In this document: in pieces, positions 46,069 through 57,644 of the stretch
Layout: each line of letters opens with the position of its first letter
How positions within the stretch are numbered: position 1 is the first letter of the stretch
Position numbers and translations under genes: made by a program
Notes under the pieces: model-generated
The model's database searches: none
What the model was told of the DNA's origin: nothing
Seen by the model: only the letters and a program-made list of their open reading frames with translations
Assembly (NCBI GenBank): GCA_963383645.1
Contig: OY726563.1
Location: 30,113,575 to 30,177,574, forward strand
Direction of reading: 5' to 3'
Length of the DNA: 64,000 nucleotides
From: Muscardinus avellanarius
Lineage: Eukaryota; Chordata; Mammalia; Rodentia; Gliridae

Positions 46069-47226
46069 AAAGATTTTACAGTTAACACTGGGGTTCTGTC
46101 TAAAGGGTCTGGAGTGGTAGAGACTATGGTCTATTCCTCTTTTCACTCCTTCTCGCTTTAATTATCAGTGTGTATATGTGTTGGTGGTGTCATAGTCTGG
46201 AATAGTCCCTGGTCTTTCTCACTTGGGAACAGAAAGATAGTGAGGAATATAGAAGTGTTCGTATATAACTGCTGTTTTTTTTAAATCTATGTCCCATTCT
46301 GACTTTCTGTCTGCTGCTTCTGGTATATAGTTGGTATGGGTGAAACTAAGGATAAGGGTCAGCTTTACACAGAATCACTCCATCACTGAGAACACTTGCA
46401 CAGCGGGACTGCAGTATTCCTCTTCTTGTCTCTCTGCCAATACTCCATTTCCCTAATCTCTTCCCTGGATTGAATGTCCAAGTGTTTACTGGTCAGTGAC
46501 TTGAGAAACATTGAAGTTCTGCTTGGAGCCCTGAGAAACTGGGATGGGATGAAGTTGCAAACACATTTTTTTCTAGCCTTTCTTTATCATGATTATTTGA
46601 AGTGTTGCTGGCCTCAACCATTATAGGAGGACTCTCATTTTTAGAAATATATAGATCAGAAATTAGCATCAGTCTTTTACTTGCTATAAGATCAAACACC
46701 AGGGAATGTCTATAAACTACTTCCCAAAGCTTTGTAACAACTCTTCTTAGTCGATGGCACCAAATAATCCAGATAAGGAAGTAGTCCATTATATTACAGT
46801 GTGCCCTTCTAGGAGACTCAGCCAAAATGTTTGGGTTACTCTTGCTGTCACCATTTGGATTTAGGAAGAGTAAGTGGGAAAGGGAAAAAAAAGCCTTTAT
46901 TTGGCATCCCTTATTGCTCTCCAAAGCTGTCAATCATGACTTTTACTCACTTTTTTTAGATCTCTGCCAATTCTGTGATGGGAGGATGTATGATGGTAAA
47001 ACCGTTAATTCTGCCTCTAAACTCATTCTAAGAGAAGGTGCTCATACAAAAGATCTTTTGAGATAATATATTCATAGGGTTTTGCTGTTGCCATTTTGGT
47101 TTTATTAATTTTTTAGTTAATATTGGACTAACAATAAATATCCCACTCAGCATCCTATTATTCTAATTTCTCGCATATAAAATGAAGGATCAGACACAAA
47201 TAATGTCTGTAAGTTTATTTCAGTTC
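45958..47226. other. Unassigned; contains the longest open frame of the window
   Basis: (AT)n lies at about 46025-46064. On the minus strand 46493-46933 is open for 146 codons. The product would have a hydrophobic, Trp-rich middle (MDYFLIWIIWCHRLRR) and a polar C-terminal third, with no domain that I recognise. No promoter, splice or poly(A) context marks it as a gene. It could be chance or a relic of an old transposon or retrogene. Confidence 0.3.
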
Positions 47227-47240
47227 TAATAATGCATGAG

Positions 47241-47443
47241 CCGGGCGTGGTGGCGCACGCTTGTAATCCCCGCGCTTGGGAGGCGGAGACAGGAGGATCG
47301 CGCAGGTTCGAAGCCAGCCGCGCGCGCTGGCTTAGGAGACCCTGTTTCTAAATAAAAATATAAAAATAGGTCTGGGAGTGTAGCCCAGAGGTAGAAGGGC
47401 TTCCAGGAACCCCAGTACCACCAAAATAAATAAATAAATAAAA
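47241..47443 (+). mobile_element. SINE, young-looking
   Basis: GGGCGTGGTGGCGCACGC and a GCGCGCGCTGG core with many intact CpGs. Target-site duplication TAATAATGCATGAG at 47227-47240 and 47444-47457. Confidence 0.95.
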
Positions 47444-47457
47444 TAATAATGCATGAG

Positions 47458-49238
47458 TCAGGCATCTCTTACAAAAATAAGGATTAGATCACTCTATCCC
47501 CATTCAAACACATTTAATTATTCATCAAGGTCCTATGACTCTAATGACTGACAACTAATGACTCTGTGAATCATTGCTACATTATTTTTATACATGTCTT
47601 TTTTATATTATATTATAAATTCCTCAGTAGTAGCTGAACTGTATTATGCTTTTCTTGTGTCCCTATCATACTATGGATTTCCACTTTTCTTTGAAGGAAT
47701 ATGCATTCAGTGTGAATTACACATAATGTACTATCAGTAGTAGCTTGTGGATAGAAAAATATCAATGAATAAACAGATGTTTATTCCCTTCCTCTGAGTC
47801 TAGAGTCATCATACAATTCTTCAAGAATGAGGAGAAAGAGAATACAAAGTTACTGACATCATGAAGCACAAACTCTAACTAGAAAAAAATGAAAATTAGG
47901 TTTCTTTCCTTTTTATTAAGAAAATCTAAGCAGGGCAAACCTCTGGCTCCTACAACTTAGTATATGTTAAATTTCTGTACCTCCAAGTAGTCTATTAAGC
48001 ATTTTATTTTATATAACTCTATTCTTATAAGAATAATATGTATTTTGGTGCCTCGCTTGATACTATTTCTACATAGCCAAATACTATTTAAATACCCAAG
48101 ATGTTCAAATGTTCAAAAAACCAGAAAGTTCACGTAAGAGCTTCAGCTATTGTGTTATTTTACTAGATTCTGGGTCATATCTCAGCTAGCTATTGTTCAG
48201 ATGAAGTATACCTAACAATGGGGACTATCTTTAATCTGATTTATAACTTTCCATTACATTTTCACCCCACATGAAAAAGCACAGAGCCTTGTGGAGCACC
48301 TGCTGCCTGTGAAGACCATAGTGAGTATTGTATTTAATAGAATGACAAATTAAAAATGTTTTATCTTCTCAATTCATGTCAATATAAACAACTTTGATAC
48401 TTGTTCTTGCTGATGTTTCTTCCTCGTTTTGAGATCATTTTTTTATTTTTTTTCTTTATAAAAGAAGGAATAAACCCCTATCTGTAAGGAATACAACAAA
48501 TCAAATAATACTGAGAAGAAATGCTACATTTAAAAAATGGACTAAATGGCCATTTTCTGGGACCCCTATCTCCATTGGCAAATCCAGAAAGAACCAGTTT
48601 TCCAGCACACAATAAGAATGTATAGAAACAAGATGTGTTATAGACCAAGGGAGCCAAGCAAATGAGTAACACAGAGACTGACTCTCCAAAGCAAAGAGCA
48701 TTTTGGGTTGTTTGTTTGTTTTAAATAATAGGAGGTAATTCAATCTGCAACATGCAGATCATGGGTACATTCTAAAAGGCTGGGGCAAAGGGAATCTTTT
48801 AAAGACAAGAAGAGTGACATCTATGTAAGCTATAATAAAACAAAAATTCTTGGTTATAAGGGGCTTTTTGCATTAGCTCATTTATGGAGACGTTCCCTGC
48901 AATGCAAATATCTTTATACAAATAGCTTATCTGGAATGCTGCAATTTTGAGGAAGTACTTGAATAGTTCCTGCCATAGACATTATGTGTGTTAGTGTCCC
49001 TCCTCCATTGCCTCCACTTCCATATTGTTACTGTTTGACATAAATTATTTCATAATGGTAATGATAACTTTCACAATGTGGCACCACTAATTAAGGAAGG
49101 AAGGAAAGAAGGAAGAAAGGAAGGAAGGAAGGAAGGAAGGAAGGAAGAAAAATGAGGGGAACAAAGGTATTATAGAAAGTAATTGTTTATAAAAACATGA
49201 AAGTTTTGTGTAAATTTTCTGAGTAAATTTAATAACAA
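47458..49238. other. No gene; (GGAA)n at about 49094-49147
   Basis: Repeat-poor, with an impure GGAA/GAAA run. Minus-strand frames at 48478-48743 overlap each other and show no motif. Confidence 0.45.
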
Positions 49239-49485
49239 TTTTGTTTTTTTGTTTTTTGGGGTTTTTTTTTTTTGGTGGTACTGGGGGTGGAACCCAGAGG
49301 CTTTCTACCTCCGAGCTATACTCCCAGAACTATTTTATATTTTATTTGGAAACAGGGTCTCAATTAGTTGCTGAGAGCCTCACTAAGTAGCTGAGGCTGG
49401 CTTTGAACCTGTGCCATCTTCCTGTTTCAGCCTCCCAAGTAATCCCTCCACGCAGGGATTACAAGCGTGCGCCACCATGCCCAGC
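49239..49485 (-). mobile_element. SINE
   Basis: Minus strand, after a T/G-rich tail, with GGGGTGGAACCCAGAGG and GCGTGCGCCACCATGCCC. Target-site duplication TTTAATAACAA at 49228-49238 and 49486-49496. Confidence 0.9.
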
Positions 49486-49499
49486 TTTAATAACAACTT

Positions 49500-52400
49500 T
49501 GATCAGTGCACCAAGGATAATTTTATCATTATGTGGAGATTGTTTCTATTGTCAGGATATCTAAACACACCAGAGAAGTCCAGCTGGTAGCTGAGATGAA
49601 ATATGCATATCAGAAGCCCTAAGCAGTTGTTAAAGAAAGATGTGTCCTTTGCAAATTTTGAAAGAGGAGCAAATTCACACTTTCAGTTTGTAGCATTCCC
49701 TGACAATCACTGATAGAGTATATCTAACAAACCAGACGATTGAGATTAAACCAAAATAAGTGAGTAAGAATCAATTCTTTCAAAGGATGGGGCCTTATTT
49801 ACAAAGACTTCCTCTAATAGATGCTTTTTGGTGCTAAGAGCCAAGTCATTCACTCTTGATCTCCTGAATGTACCTGAGGAGAACTATAAGTGAGGAAGCT
49901 AAAAAAAAGTCAAATGGGGCTTCCTGAAAAGCTCTTTGATACAATTGATTGTGATGCTCTGCTGGATAATTTACTTGCTTCAAGTGCATGATTAATGAAA
50001 TTATTATTCATAATTAGGAAATGCCCAGAGAGCAAAAAATATAAACAATGTTCTGACTGGCTGTCAGTAATTATCAGACTAATATTAATAATTCCCAGGA
50101 AATGAAAAGATTCTGACATGCTCATTTAGTTTTATTTAGGAACACCACTTTATAACAGCCATTGATTGCTGTGGGTAGTGTATAGCCTGTGGATTATGTC
50201 ATCTCCAAGTACCATTTCTCATGGCATCCCTTGGAGAATGCACTGAGGAAGCCAGTCAGATTTCACTGCTTAATTAATTAGGGTCTTTCTATTAGGAGCC
50301 TTCATAAGTGATACCCTCCTCTTCTCTTCCTCTTTCCCATCTCTTTCTAAAATCACATGTGCTGAACCATAGGAGAGCTATTATTTTCTGCCACTGAGAA
50401 AAATTTCACAGCTGTCTTACATGAGGAGTATTTTATGATGATAGTCAAACAATGTTAGAGGATGCTGGGTCTCTAGAGCCCTGGCCTGACAGGAATAATT
50501 TCACAGGGGAAACCAAATTGTGCAAATGGAAAAGAGTGGCATTAATTGCTTGAAGAGCCACACCTTGGGATTTCTTAAATTCTCTTGAGGGTGCATCTAA
50601 TTAGTTTCAAGTTCTATGAGAAATCACAATGCACAAAGTACTAAAGGTAAGTTAACACATTTTAGGAGATAGGGAAATAAGATAAAGAAGAGAGGAAGCC
50701 ATAAATGGTACATTAATACCTTAATCATTACTCAGAGCAAGTAGAGTTCAGTTTCAATAGTCTTGTGCCCTACTTATCATTGGTTAAAAGCTGCATCATG
50801 AGGTACTATCTTGGGGTTTCATCTTGACCCTACAGAGGCTGAGCTATTTTCACACAAAGTACTGTCAGAGAGTAGCACATGTTTTGCAGCAAGCTAACTT
50901 TAGCAAATTGAGGCAAATGTCAGGGGTAAAGAGGTAGTGTACTAATATTAACAGTTAAGAGTCTCAAACCAAAGGTGGCTGAGAACACAAAAACTTTCAT
51001 TTCCCACATAGAACAAACTAGAATACCAAGTTAGAAATCTTTGATAACCTCTCTTTTGAAAACCAGTCATCATGCCAATAGGGTTTTCTTTGGGCCAGAT
51101 ACTATATGGAATGAAATTGGAGGCCAGATACAATGTTTTGCAGAATGTACTGATATTTCTACACTGTATGACAGACACATACCTATTTAGAAAATTTGCT
51201 GCTCATTAAGTTTCCCACTGATATCTCGTGGGCAAACTGGGAATTTCCGGTGCGTGTCAATATCTGAACTGTGTGCTTATTGCACACTAGAAGGTTATTG
51301 TTCTGTATCATGGTCCACTGCTTAATACAATCTGCAAACAGCCAGACGGATGGTTTTCATCCCTACTGAGTCTCACAGATGAGATACTTTCCCAACATTA
51401 TCATTATTGTCTCTGTAAGTTGATTTTCTATCAGAGTTAGAACTTTGGAGAAAATAGGTTTTAGATCTTCTCCAAGAAATGAATCTCAGTGGTGATATTA
51501 ACAAGGTCAACTCAGATAAAATGCTTTATTCTTATTGCTGCAAATATGCGTCATTCGCAGTGTCTATTAACTTTTACGTGTACTTTGAGGTCTCCTGTAC
51601 AGGTTTACTAATATTTCAGTTACCAAAAACATGAAGTACACTTTAAAATTATTTTATAAATAGGGAGTACTTTATTTTGTCATGACAGGGATAAAATTTC
51701 TCCTTTATCACTTGTAGATGTTCTAAAGGCTAAACTCTGGTGAGGATTTTTGCTGACTTGTGATACTTTTGAAAATTTTGTTACCCGGGATGTCCTATGA
51801 AAATGAAATATTGTCTACTGTTCACTTCTTCACTAGATTTCCTAAAAATAAGGACATTTACTGAGTAACTGATATACAGTTATTAAATTCACATAAAAAT
51901 TGAGAAATGAAATATTGACTAAATTGCCCAAGATAACAGTTATATTCTCTCAAAGAGGATAATAAATTAACTTTCATAAATATAAATATAAATTTATGAA
52001 AGTTAATATTTATAAAGCACTGGTAGAGTAATACCTATAAGATTGTTTTTATAAATGAAATCAATAATATATAACTTGACCATCTTAATTCTTCTTTTTC
52101 CTAATTTACTTAGTTTTTTTTTCTTCACTTATATTAAAAACAAAATGGAGCTACCAATTTTTCTGCACAAACATCATATAGTTTATAGGGCATCCATTTT
52201 TATATAAGTTGTATGCTTTATGATATTATTGAAACCTTCTTTGGTGATAATCTGGAGGTATTATTGTGTTAAACTGAATTATGGATACTGTCCTTATCCA
52301 AGTAGCTGGTTTTTAAAAATGGGAATTTATAGATGATTCATGTTCTCTTATAATGCAGCCAGGAAACAACACTAGAAGATAACATTAGGACTGTCCTATT

Positions 52401-52560
52401 CAGTCATTAGCTGCTTTGGGACATCAAGAAGTCCCTCTTACTCTCAACTTCTATAGACCTTGGAGAGTTTTGCAAGTACTTCTAAAATGAAGTTTGCAAA
52501 AGCAGTCACTTTTATCTCTAATCTTTCATGTTTTTTACCTGTATTTGTTTTATTTTATTT
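49500..52560. other. Longest repeat-poor block, candidate conserved non-coding DNA
   Basis: Three kilobases with no recognisable SINE, L1, LTR or microsatellite. 49900-50650 is the most structured part, with TAAT-type homeodomain words (TTAATTAATTAGG, CATAATTAGG, GATTAATGAAATTATT) mixed with balanced sequence. No open frame above 76 codons. Confidence 0.35.
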
Positions 52561-52564
52561 TGTT

Positions 52565-52750
52565 TTTTCTATGTTTATTTATTTATTTTTATTGGTGAAT
52601 TATAGTCTCACATCATAATGTACTTCATAGTGATGGAGACACACATACACATAGCGCTTGGTGGGCTCTTCCCCGCCTCCCTCTGGACTTCCCTCTACTA
52701 CCCCCTTCCCCATACAATACATTGAGATTGACATTGGTATTTGTTTTGAT
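52565..52750 (-). mobile_element. L1 3' terminus, minus strand
   Basis: TTATTGGTGAATTATAGTCT, CACATCATAATGTAC and a C-rich 3' UTR, as in the copy at 24340, but 5'-truncated after about 180 bases. Confidence 0.75.
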
Positions 52751-52769
52751 TTCTGTATTAATAATGTCA

Positions 52770-53340
52770 TATGCCATAAATAGAGTCTTAATATAAATTT
52801 GTTTTTCATAGTTCTAGATGCTGGAAAGGCTAAGATTAAGGAGCCAACAAGGTAGATTTTTTTCTGAAACCTCTTTTAACTTGTGCTCATATGATCTCTT
52901 TGTGTACTCATGAAGAAAAAGTAAGCTTTCTGGCATTTCTTCCTATAAGGGCACAAATCCCATCATGAAAGCCCCACCATCATGATCTCAGCTAATTCTA
53001 ATTACCTCTCCAAAGGCTATACCCCCAAATGCTGTCACATTAGGAATAAAGGCTTCAACATATGATTTTTTTGTGGTACTTGAGATTGAACTCAGGGGCA
53101 TTATTCCTCTGAGATATACCCTCAGCCCTATTTCATTATTTATTTTGAAACAGGGTAACATTAAGTTGTGGAGGGCCTCACTAAGTATCTGAGGCTGGTC
53201 ATGAACCTGCCATTCTCCTGTCTCAGCCTCTCAAGTACTGAAATCACAAGCATACACCACCATATCTGGTTCAACATATTAATTTTAAAGGGACACAACA
53301 TATGAATTCTAAAGGGATACAACATCATGTACATAACAAT
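52770..53340 (+). repeat. Old mammalian repeat, split by a SINE
   Basis: TTTTTCATAGTTCTAGATGC, CTATAAGGGCACAAATCCC and AAAGCCCCACCATCATGATC resemble the repeat at 33690-34080. A minus-strand SINE occupies 53064-53269, with target-site duplication TTCAACATAT at 53054-53063 and 53270-53279. Confidence 0.6.
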
Positions 53341-53394
53341 CTCATGTGATTTATTTCAGACCCAGCCTATATAGATCCTCTAATTATATTTTTG

Positions 53395-54880
53395 GATTTT
53401 AATGCTTTTATTGATGTATTATAGTCTCACTGAGGTTCATGAATGGGAATACTACCATTGAATATGTGTATACATGTGATCATACTAACATCAATCTGGG
53501 TACTCAATATTGAGAGGGAAATGGGAAGGCAGGAGGGTAGCACCAAGTACTATGTTCCCATTCCTTTAATTCAGGTCAAATTTACAACTCATAGGGATTA
53601 ATAATACTCAGTTCATGTTGAGAAGCTCTGCTCTCATAAATAACTGGTTATCCAGACACTTAGTCTTTACAAGGGCTCAATAGTATGTGAAAATCTGTTT
53701 TTTAAATTATTTTAGAGCATTGAAATTAAACATAGTGTGGTTCAACATGATACAAAAATACATGTATTTAGATCTTTCTGTATTTCCCTCCATATCCCAA
53801 TCAGTTTCTTTCTCCTTCCTTCCACAAAAGTTAATGAGATTAGTAACAATACCTTCACATATTGCCACAGTTTTAACTGTTTCCTTCTTCAGTCTTCACT
53901 CTTCCCCGCCATAACTCTCTTCTATAACTTCTTTCAACTATCTACAGGTCTCTCTCCGAATTAAAGTTTCCTAAGTTTCCAATTTTCTTTCTATCTTCCA
54001 CATTACATACTACCCTTGACTTTCTGAGACTAACTATTCTCATTTAGCATAATATTCTCCAGTTTCATCCATTTTCCTCAAATTGTGTAATTTTGTCTTT
54101 CTTTTTATTATTGGTACCTTGTAATTATACATTTTGAAGTTCAGGGTGATAAAGGCATATGTGCACACAGCACTCTTTAAGAACTCCACAAGTTCCTTCC
54201 TTACTCCCCCTCCCCTTCTTTCCATGCTAAGCACAGTGATTAGTAAGTTTGTGTATGTACATTATGACAATTGATGTGCTTCCCTTTCCCCTGTCCTCTC
54301 CCACAGTTAAGTCACCTTTTTCGTTCTTATAAGGTTTCTTCTTTTTTGTCTAAATTCCCTCCTATGCCCCCTTTTCTTGTATTAGGGAGAACATTCTACT
54401 TTTCACTTTTTCTGATTGATCTCACTTAACATAATACTCTCCAGTTCCATCCATTTACCTGCAAATGACATAATTTTGTTCTTTATGGCTGAGTGCATGT
54501 GTCCCATAGTTTTGTAATCCACTCATCTGTGCATTGTGCATTGTGCATAGATGCACATATACATTAATCTGGTAGTTTGGTTTTCATTCTTTTGGGTAGA
54601 TACCCAGAAGTGGTATTGCTCAGTCATATGGTAAGTTAATTCCCATTCTTCTGAGAATCCTCCACTGTTTTCCAAAGTTATTGGACTAATGTGAAATCCT
54701 ACCAACAGTGTATTAGAGTTCCTATGTCTTCATATCCCCACCATCATTTGTTGTGTTTTTAATGATTTCATTCTATTTGGGGTTAAGTGAAATCTCAGAA
54801 TAGTTTTTGTTTGCATCTCTCTGATTGCTAATGATGTTGAGCATTTTCCCACAGTGTGTATATAACATATTTTTGTACTC
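53395..54880 (-). mobile_element. Two L1 3' ends, minus strand
   Basis: The first (53395-54090) starts TTTATTGATGTATTATAGTC. The second (54093-54880) starts ATTGGTACCTTGTAATTATA and runs through the 3' UTR to ORF2 3' sequence. The first stops in the phrase where the second's tail begins, so the second may have inserted into the first. Confidence 0.75.
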
Positions 54881-55368
54881 TTTGTTTAGAATAATAGCTC
54901 ATTGTTTTGTAGAACAGTTAATTTCTCTACTCCAGAGAGGCTGTTCTGCAACTCTCCTATTGAGGCTTGTCAAGGATTTCTCACAGAATTTTCCACACTG
55001 GATTTCTCTAGCATCATGATAGTGGAAATCTGGAGCTCTGGTAAAAGAGAATGTGGTAAATATATTTCAGCTTCAAGACCAGGTAAAAGATCAGTCATAA
55101 AAAATTAATATTTTATAAAGGATTACAAATGTAAAAAAATCACTTGCCACCATCACTATAAGTGTGCATGTAGACTGGAAGGATATAATTGGTTAGCCCA
55201 GTTTATGGACTTTTCCAGACTCTAGAGCCTATATGTCTCCATCACTGTAAGAAGCCTATATGACTCTACTCCTATATGTCTCCTTCACCATAAGAACCTT
55301 CATCTGTAACTATTATGAAAACACAACACTGCCAGCTCTCTCAGCTCCCTCAAGAGTAACACCAGGGC
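54881..55368. other. Unassigned; short imperfect repeat
   Basis: CCTATATGTCTCCATCACTG and CCTATATGTCTCCTTCACCA (about 55230-55290) form a two-unit repeat. No gene. Confidence 0.4.
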
Positions 55369-55381
55369 TCCAGGTATTCTT

Positions 55382-55754
55382 TTTTTTATTTTTATAGACA
55401 TGACCTACATCTTGTTCACGTAATTCTGATGTAGTATACATCCCTGTAAGGTACGCCCCCTCGCCAAGGTGTACTTTCCCGCCTAGGTGTCTTTCACAGA
55501 GGTCATTCCCCTCCTCCCATCCTAGCTTGATTATTACGTAGATCTGTCTTCAGAAAGAGGAAGTCCTATATCTCCCATCTCCTATGGACTTGCTAATTAC
55601 TTTTAGCTAAGTCAATATAAATTTCAATAGCTGTTTGCTTCCTAACCAAAACCAAGACCAAGTTTTCACAGATTTGTCCCTCACACAATTTTTGAAATAT
55701 CTTAATAATTAGAGCTTTCTCAAATCTTCCTAGACCATTCCCATTACTGGTATA
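55382..55754 (-). mobile_element. U3 of the retrocopied ERV, ending in an A-rich tail
   Basis: Collinear with 3026-3390 of the reference LTR, from the LTR start to the TATA box, where TATAAAAAT passes into AAAAAAA. R is missing. The TATA box A-run may have served as an internal priming site during copying. Confidence 0.75.
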
Positions 55755-55768
55755 TTCCCCCCTCTGTC
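55755..55768 (-). promoter_or_regulatory. Polypurine tract
   Basis: GACAGAGGGGGGAA directly precedes the U3 start TATACCAGTAATGGG, which is the primer position for retroviral plus-strand DNA synthesis. Confidence 0.75.
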
Positions 55769-56279
55769 TAGTAACTTCCTGACACCTGTCAGGCCAAAGG
55801 TAAACATAGAAAATACATTTTGACTATAACAATTCTTATTAACATTTAACATGAACACAATTTCCATTACTTTTTCCCTATTTTTAGCCACATGAATGTA
55901 CCCCTTAGCAAAGGAATAAGGACATTGAGTCAGCCATAAACTGCTTCTAGCTGAACAGGGACAAAGTTGGGGGTACCAGCTTTAGAGTAACATTCATGCA
56001 GGGTGGTGGTGAGGGAGTCAGATGTGTGAGTATGTCTCTATGGCTGTCCAAAGGGCTTTGATAGATGTTTCTCTTTAGGTCTGCTCATACTACCATCTGA
56101 TGTCTGAAAGCTTCAAACCTATGAGACCACACTCACAATACAGGTTAACCATGAAAACCTAAACATAGCACTTAAATGATAAATTAAAACCTGTTTTGCT
56201 GACTTAGGCTGAAATACACAAAAGTGGTGTTAAGTAAAATAAAAAATGTGGGTACAGCAGAGTGTGAAAAAACATGAGA

Positions 56280-56520
56280 GGTCCGGTACACGTGGCATCC
56301 ACTTTAATTGCACAGCTCTCCCAGGGATCGGGGCAAGGGAGTTGCATGGGGCCCGTGGGCCCATCTGAGGCTAGAGGACACGGGCTCTCCTTTCCAAGGT
56401 ATGCACCTCGCGAGATGGGGGGTTTACTCGCGGGAATGCCCAATTCTCCTGGGGGTTTCAGGTCCCCCCTGCCCGTGCAGAGGTCATGTGATGCAGAGGT
56501 CACATGAGTGCAGGACCCAA
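56280..56520 (-). other. GC- and CpG-rich block between the Ig-like frame and U3
   Basis: Unusual for this AT-rich window, with TCGCGAGG, CCCGCGAGT and GGGCCCACGGGCCCC, the tandem words TGTGACCTCTGCATCACATG and ACCTCTGCACGG, and ATTAAA near 56302-56307. It could be transduced host 3' sequence or part of a different LTR. No open frame stands out. Confidence 0.4.
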
Positions 56521-56564
56521 CTTATCAAGTGGGATGTATTTGGTTTATTTTGCACCATGTAAAT

Positions 56565-56987
56565 TCAGGAATTAATACTGTGGAAACCTGAAATAGGCTT
56601 TGGGGTAATATGAATAAAGATTTTAGATGATTTCTTATATGTTATATCATTAGGGTACTTTTTTTTTATTTTAATACACCTATAGATGCCAGTATCTAAT
56701 AGAGTGGCTTGAGGCTGAATAATAGAAAAATTGGCATTAAAAGGCTTTGACTGATTCATTAAATTTTTAAATCTCTACTGTTGATCTATATGAGAAAATA
56801 TTGGTTTTGTATTTTTTTTTACCCACATTATAAGTCCAATGGGAGAACTATGATTTGCCCAGCACTGTAACATTAAGGAATTTTCTATTGCCACTGTGTC
56901 ATTGCTGTAGCTAGAGGCTGCAAGATAGCACCCTTTAGCAACTGAACATGTAACAATTGGAAAAAGACCAAAAATGAACTGCCTCAT
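56565..56987 (-). pseudogene. V-set immunoglobulin-like domain (SIRP-like) inside an ERV copy
   Basis: From an ATG at 56985-56987 the frame runs 140 codons to a TGA at 56565-56567, with one in-frame TAG at codon 71 (56775-56777). Codons 4-17 are hydrophobic and could be a signal peptide. The V-set landmarks are in place: Leu-x-Cys at codon 42, Trp at 55, a Phe-Ser-Ile strand near 87-89, and Asp-x-Gly-x-Tyr-x-Cys ending at 104, about 50 residues after the Trp. A basic loop and a strand ending in Thr-Pro-Lys-Pro follow, as at the domain edge of SIRP-type receptors, which bind CD47. Potential N-glycosylation sites are Asn-Asp-Thr (29) and Asn-His-Ser (45). No transmembrane segment follows, so a secreted product is conceivable, but the stop makes this copy defective. 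It holds the env position. Other V-set families remain possible. Confidence 0.6.
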
Positions 56988-57179
56988 TGTTTAATCCAGA
57001 AAAATGAGTAAAATTAGGAAAAGTGAAAAAACATAAATTTGAGTGCCTGTATAATCCTGGAACTTAATGGTTTTAACTCTCTTGAAGACAACCACATAAT
57101 TTAAAAACTATGGGCCAAACATAAGTTTAAATAAAATGGCCTCCAGAGGTTTAAAGAGAGGTAGGCTTACTAGAAACCT

Positions 57180-57640
57180 ATTCCTCTTAACTATTAAAAC
57201 CATCTTCACATATGTAAACAAACGTACCACAAAAATGTTACAACTTGCTTTAACCCTCTGATTTTCCTATCCTGGTCCTTTCTTTCCAATTTAGGACAAT
57301 CTTAGGATAAACCTTGCAACATGCTTTCTTAGTCTCACAAAATTTCCTTTTGTTACAAAAAAATAAACAACTTTACATCAGCACACTTTTTACATCTGTC
57401 TATTGTTGTTACATACAAACTAAACCAAAAAACCAATACTATTTAATAATGTTGTTCATATACCAGCAGTTTAAAAATACATTTAAAAGACTTAAGTGTT
57501 ACTTTAAACCTTATGAAGTTAAGAGCATTCTAAGGCATTGCATTTTGCATTTCACAATTTAATAATTGAATTATACCACAGAAATCCACGACATCATATA
57601 AGCATCATGAGTGTCTTAAATTTTTAATTTTATCAAAAAT
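57180..57640 (-). repeat. Non-coding module shared with the provirus at 11205-11740
   Basis: The reverse complement is collinear with 11205-11740 over about 0.5 kb. It lies just upstream of the Ig-like frame here, and upstream of the integrase remnant in the other element. Confidence 0.75.
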
Positions 57641-57644
57641 AAAA

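Noticed and set aside
56204..56562. Overlapping frames of 77-99 codons on both strands in the GC-rich block
   Set aside because: Stop codons are rare there because of GC content. The products are Pro/Gly-rich with no motif.
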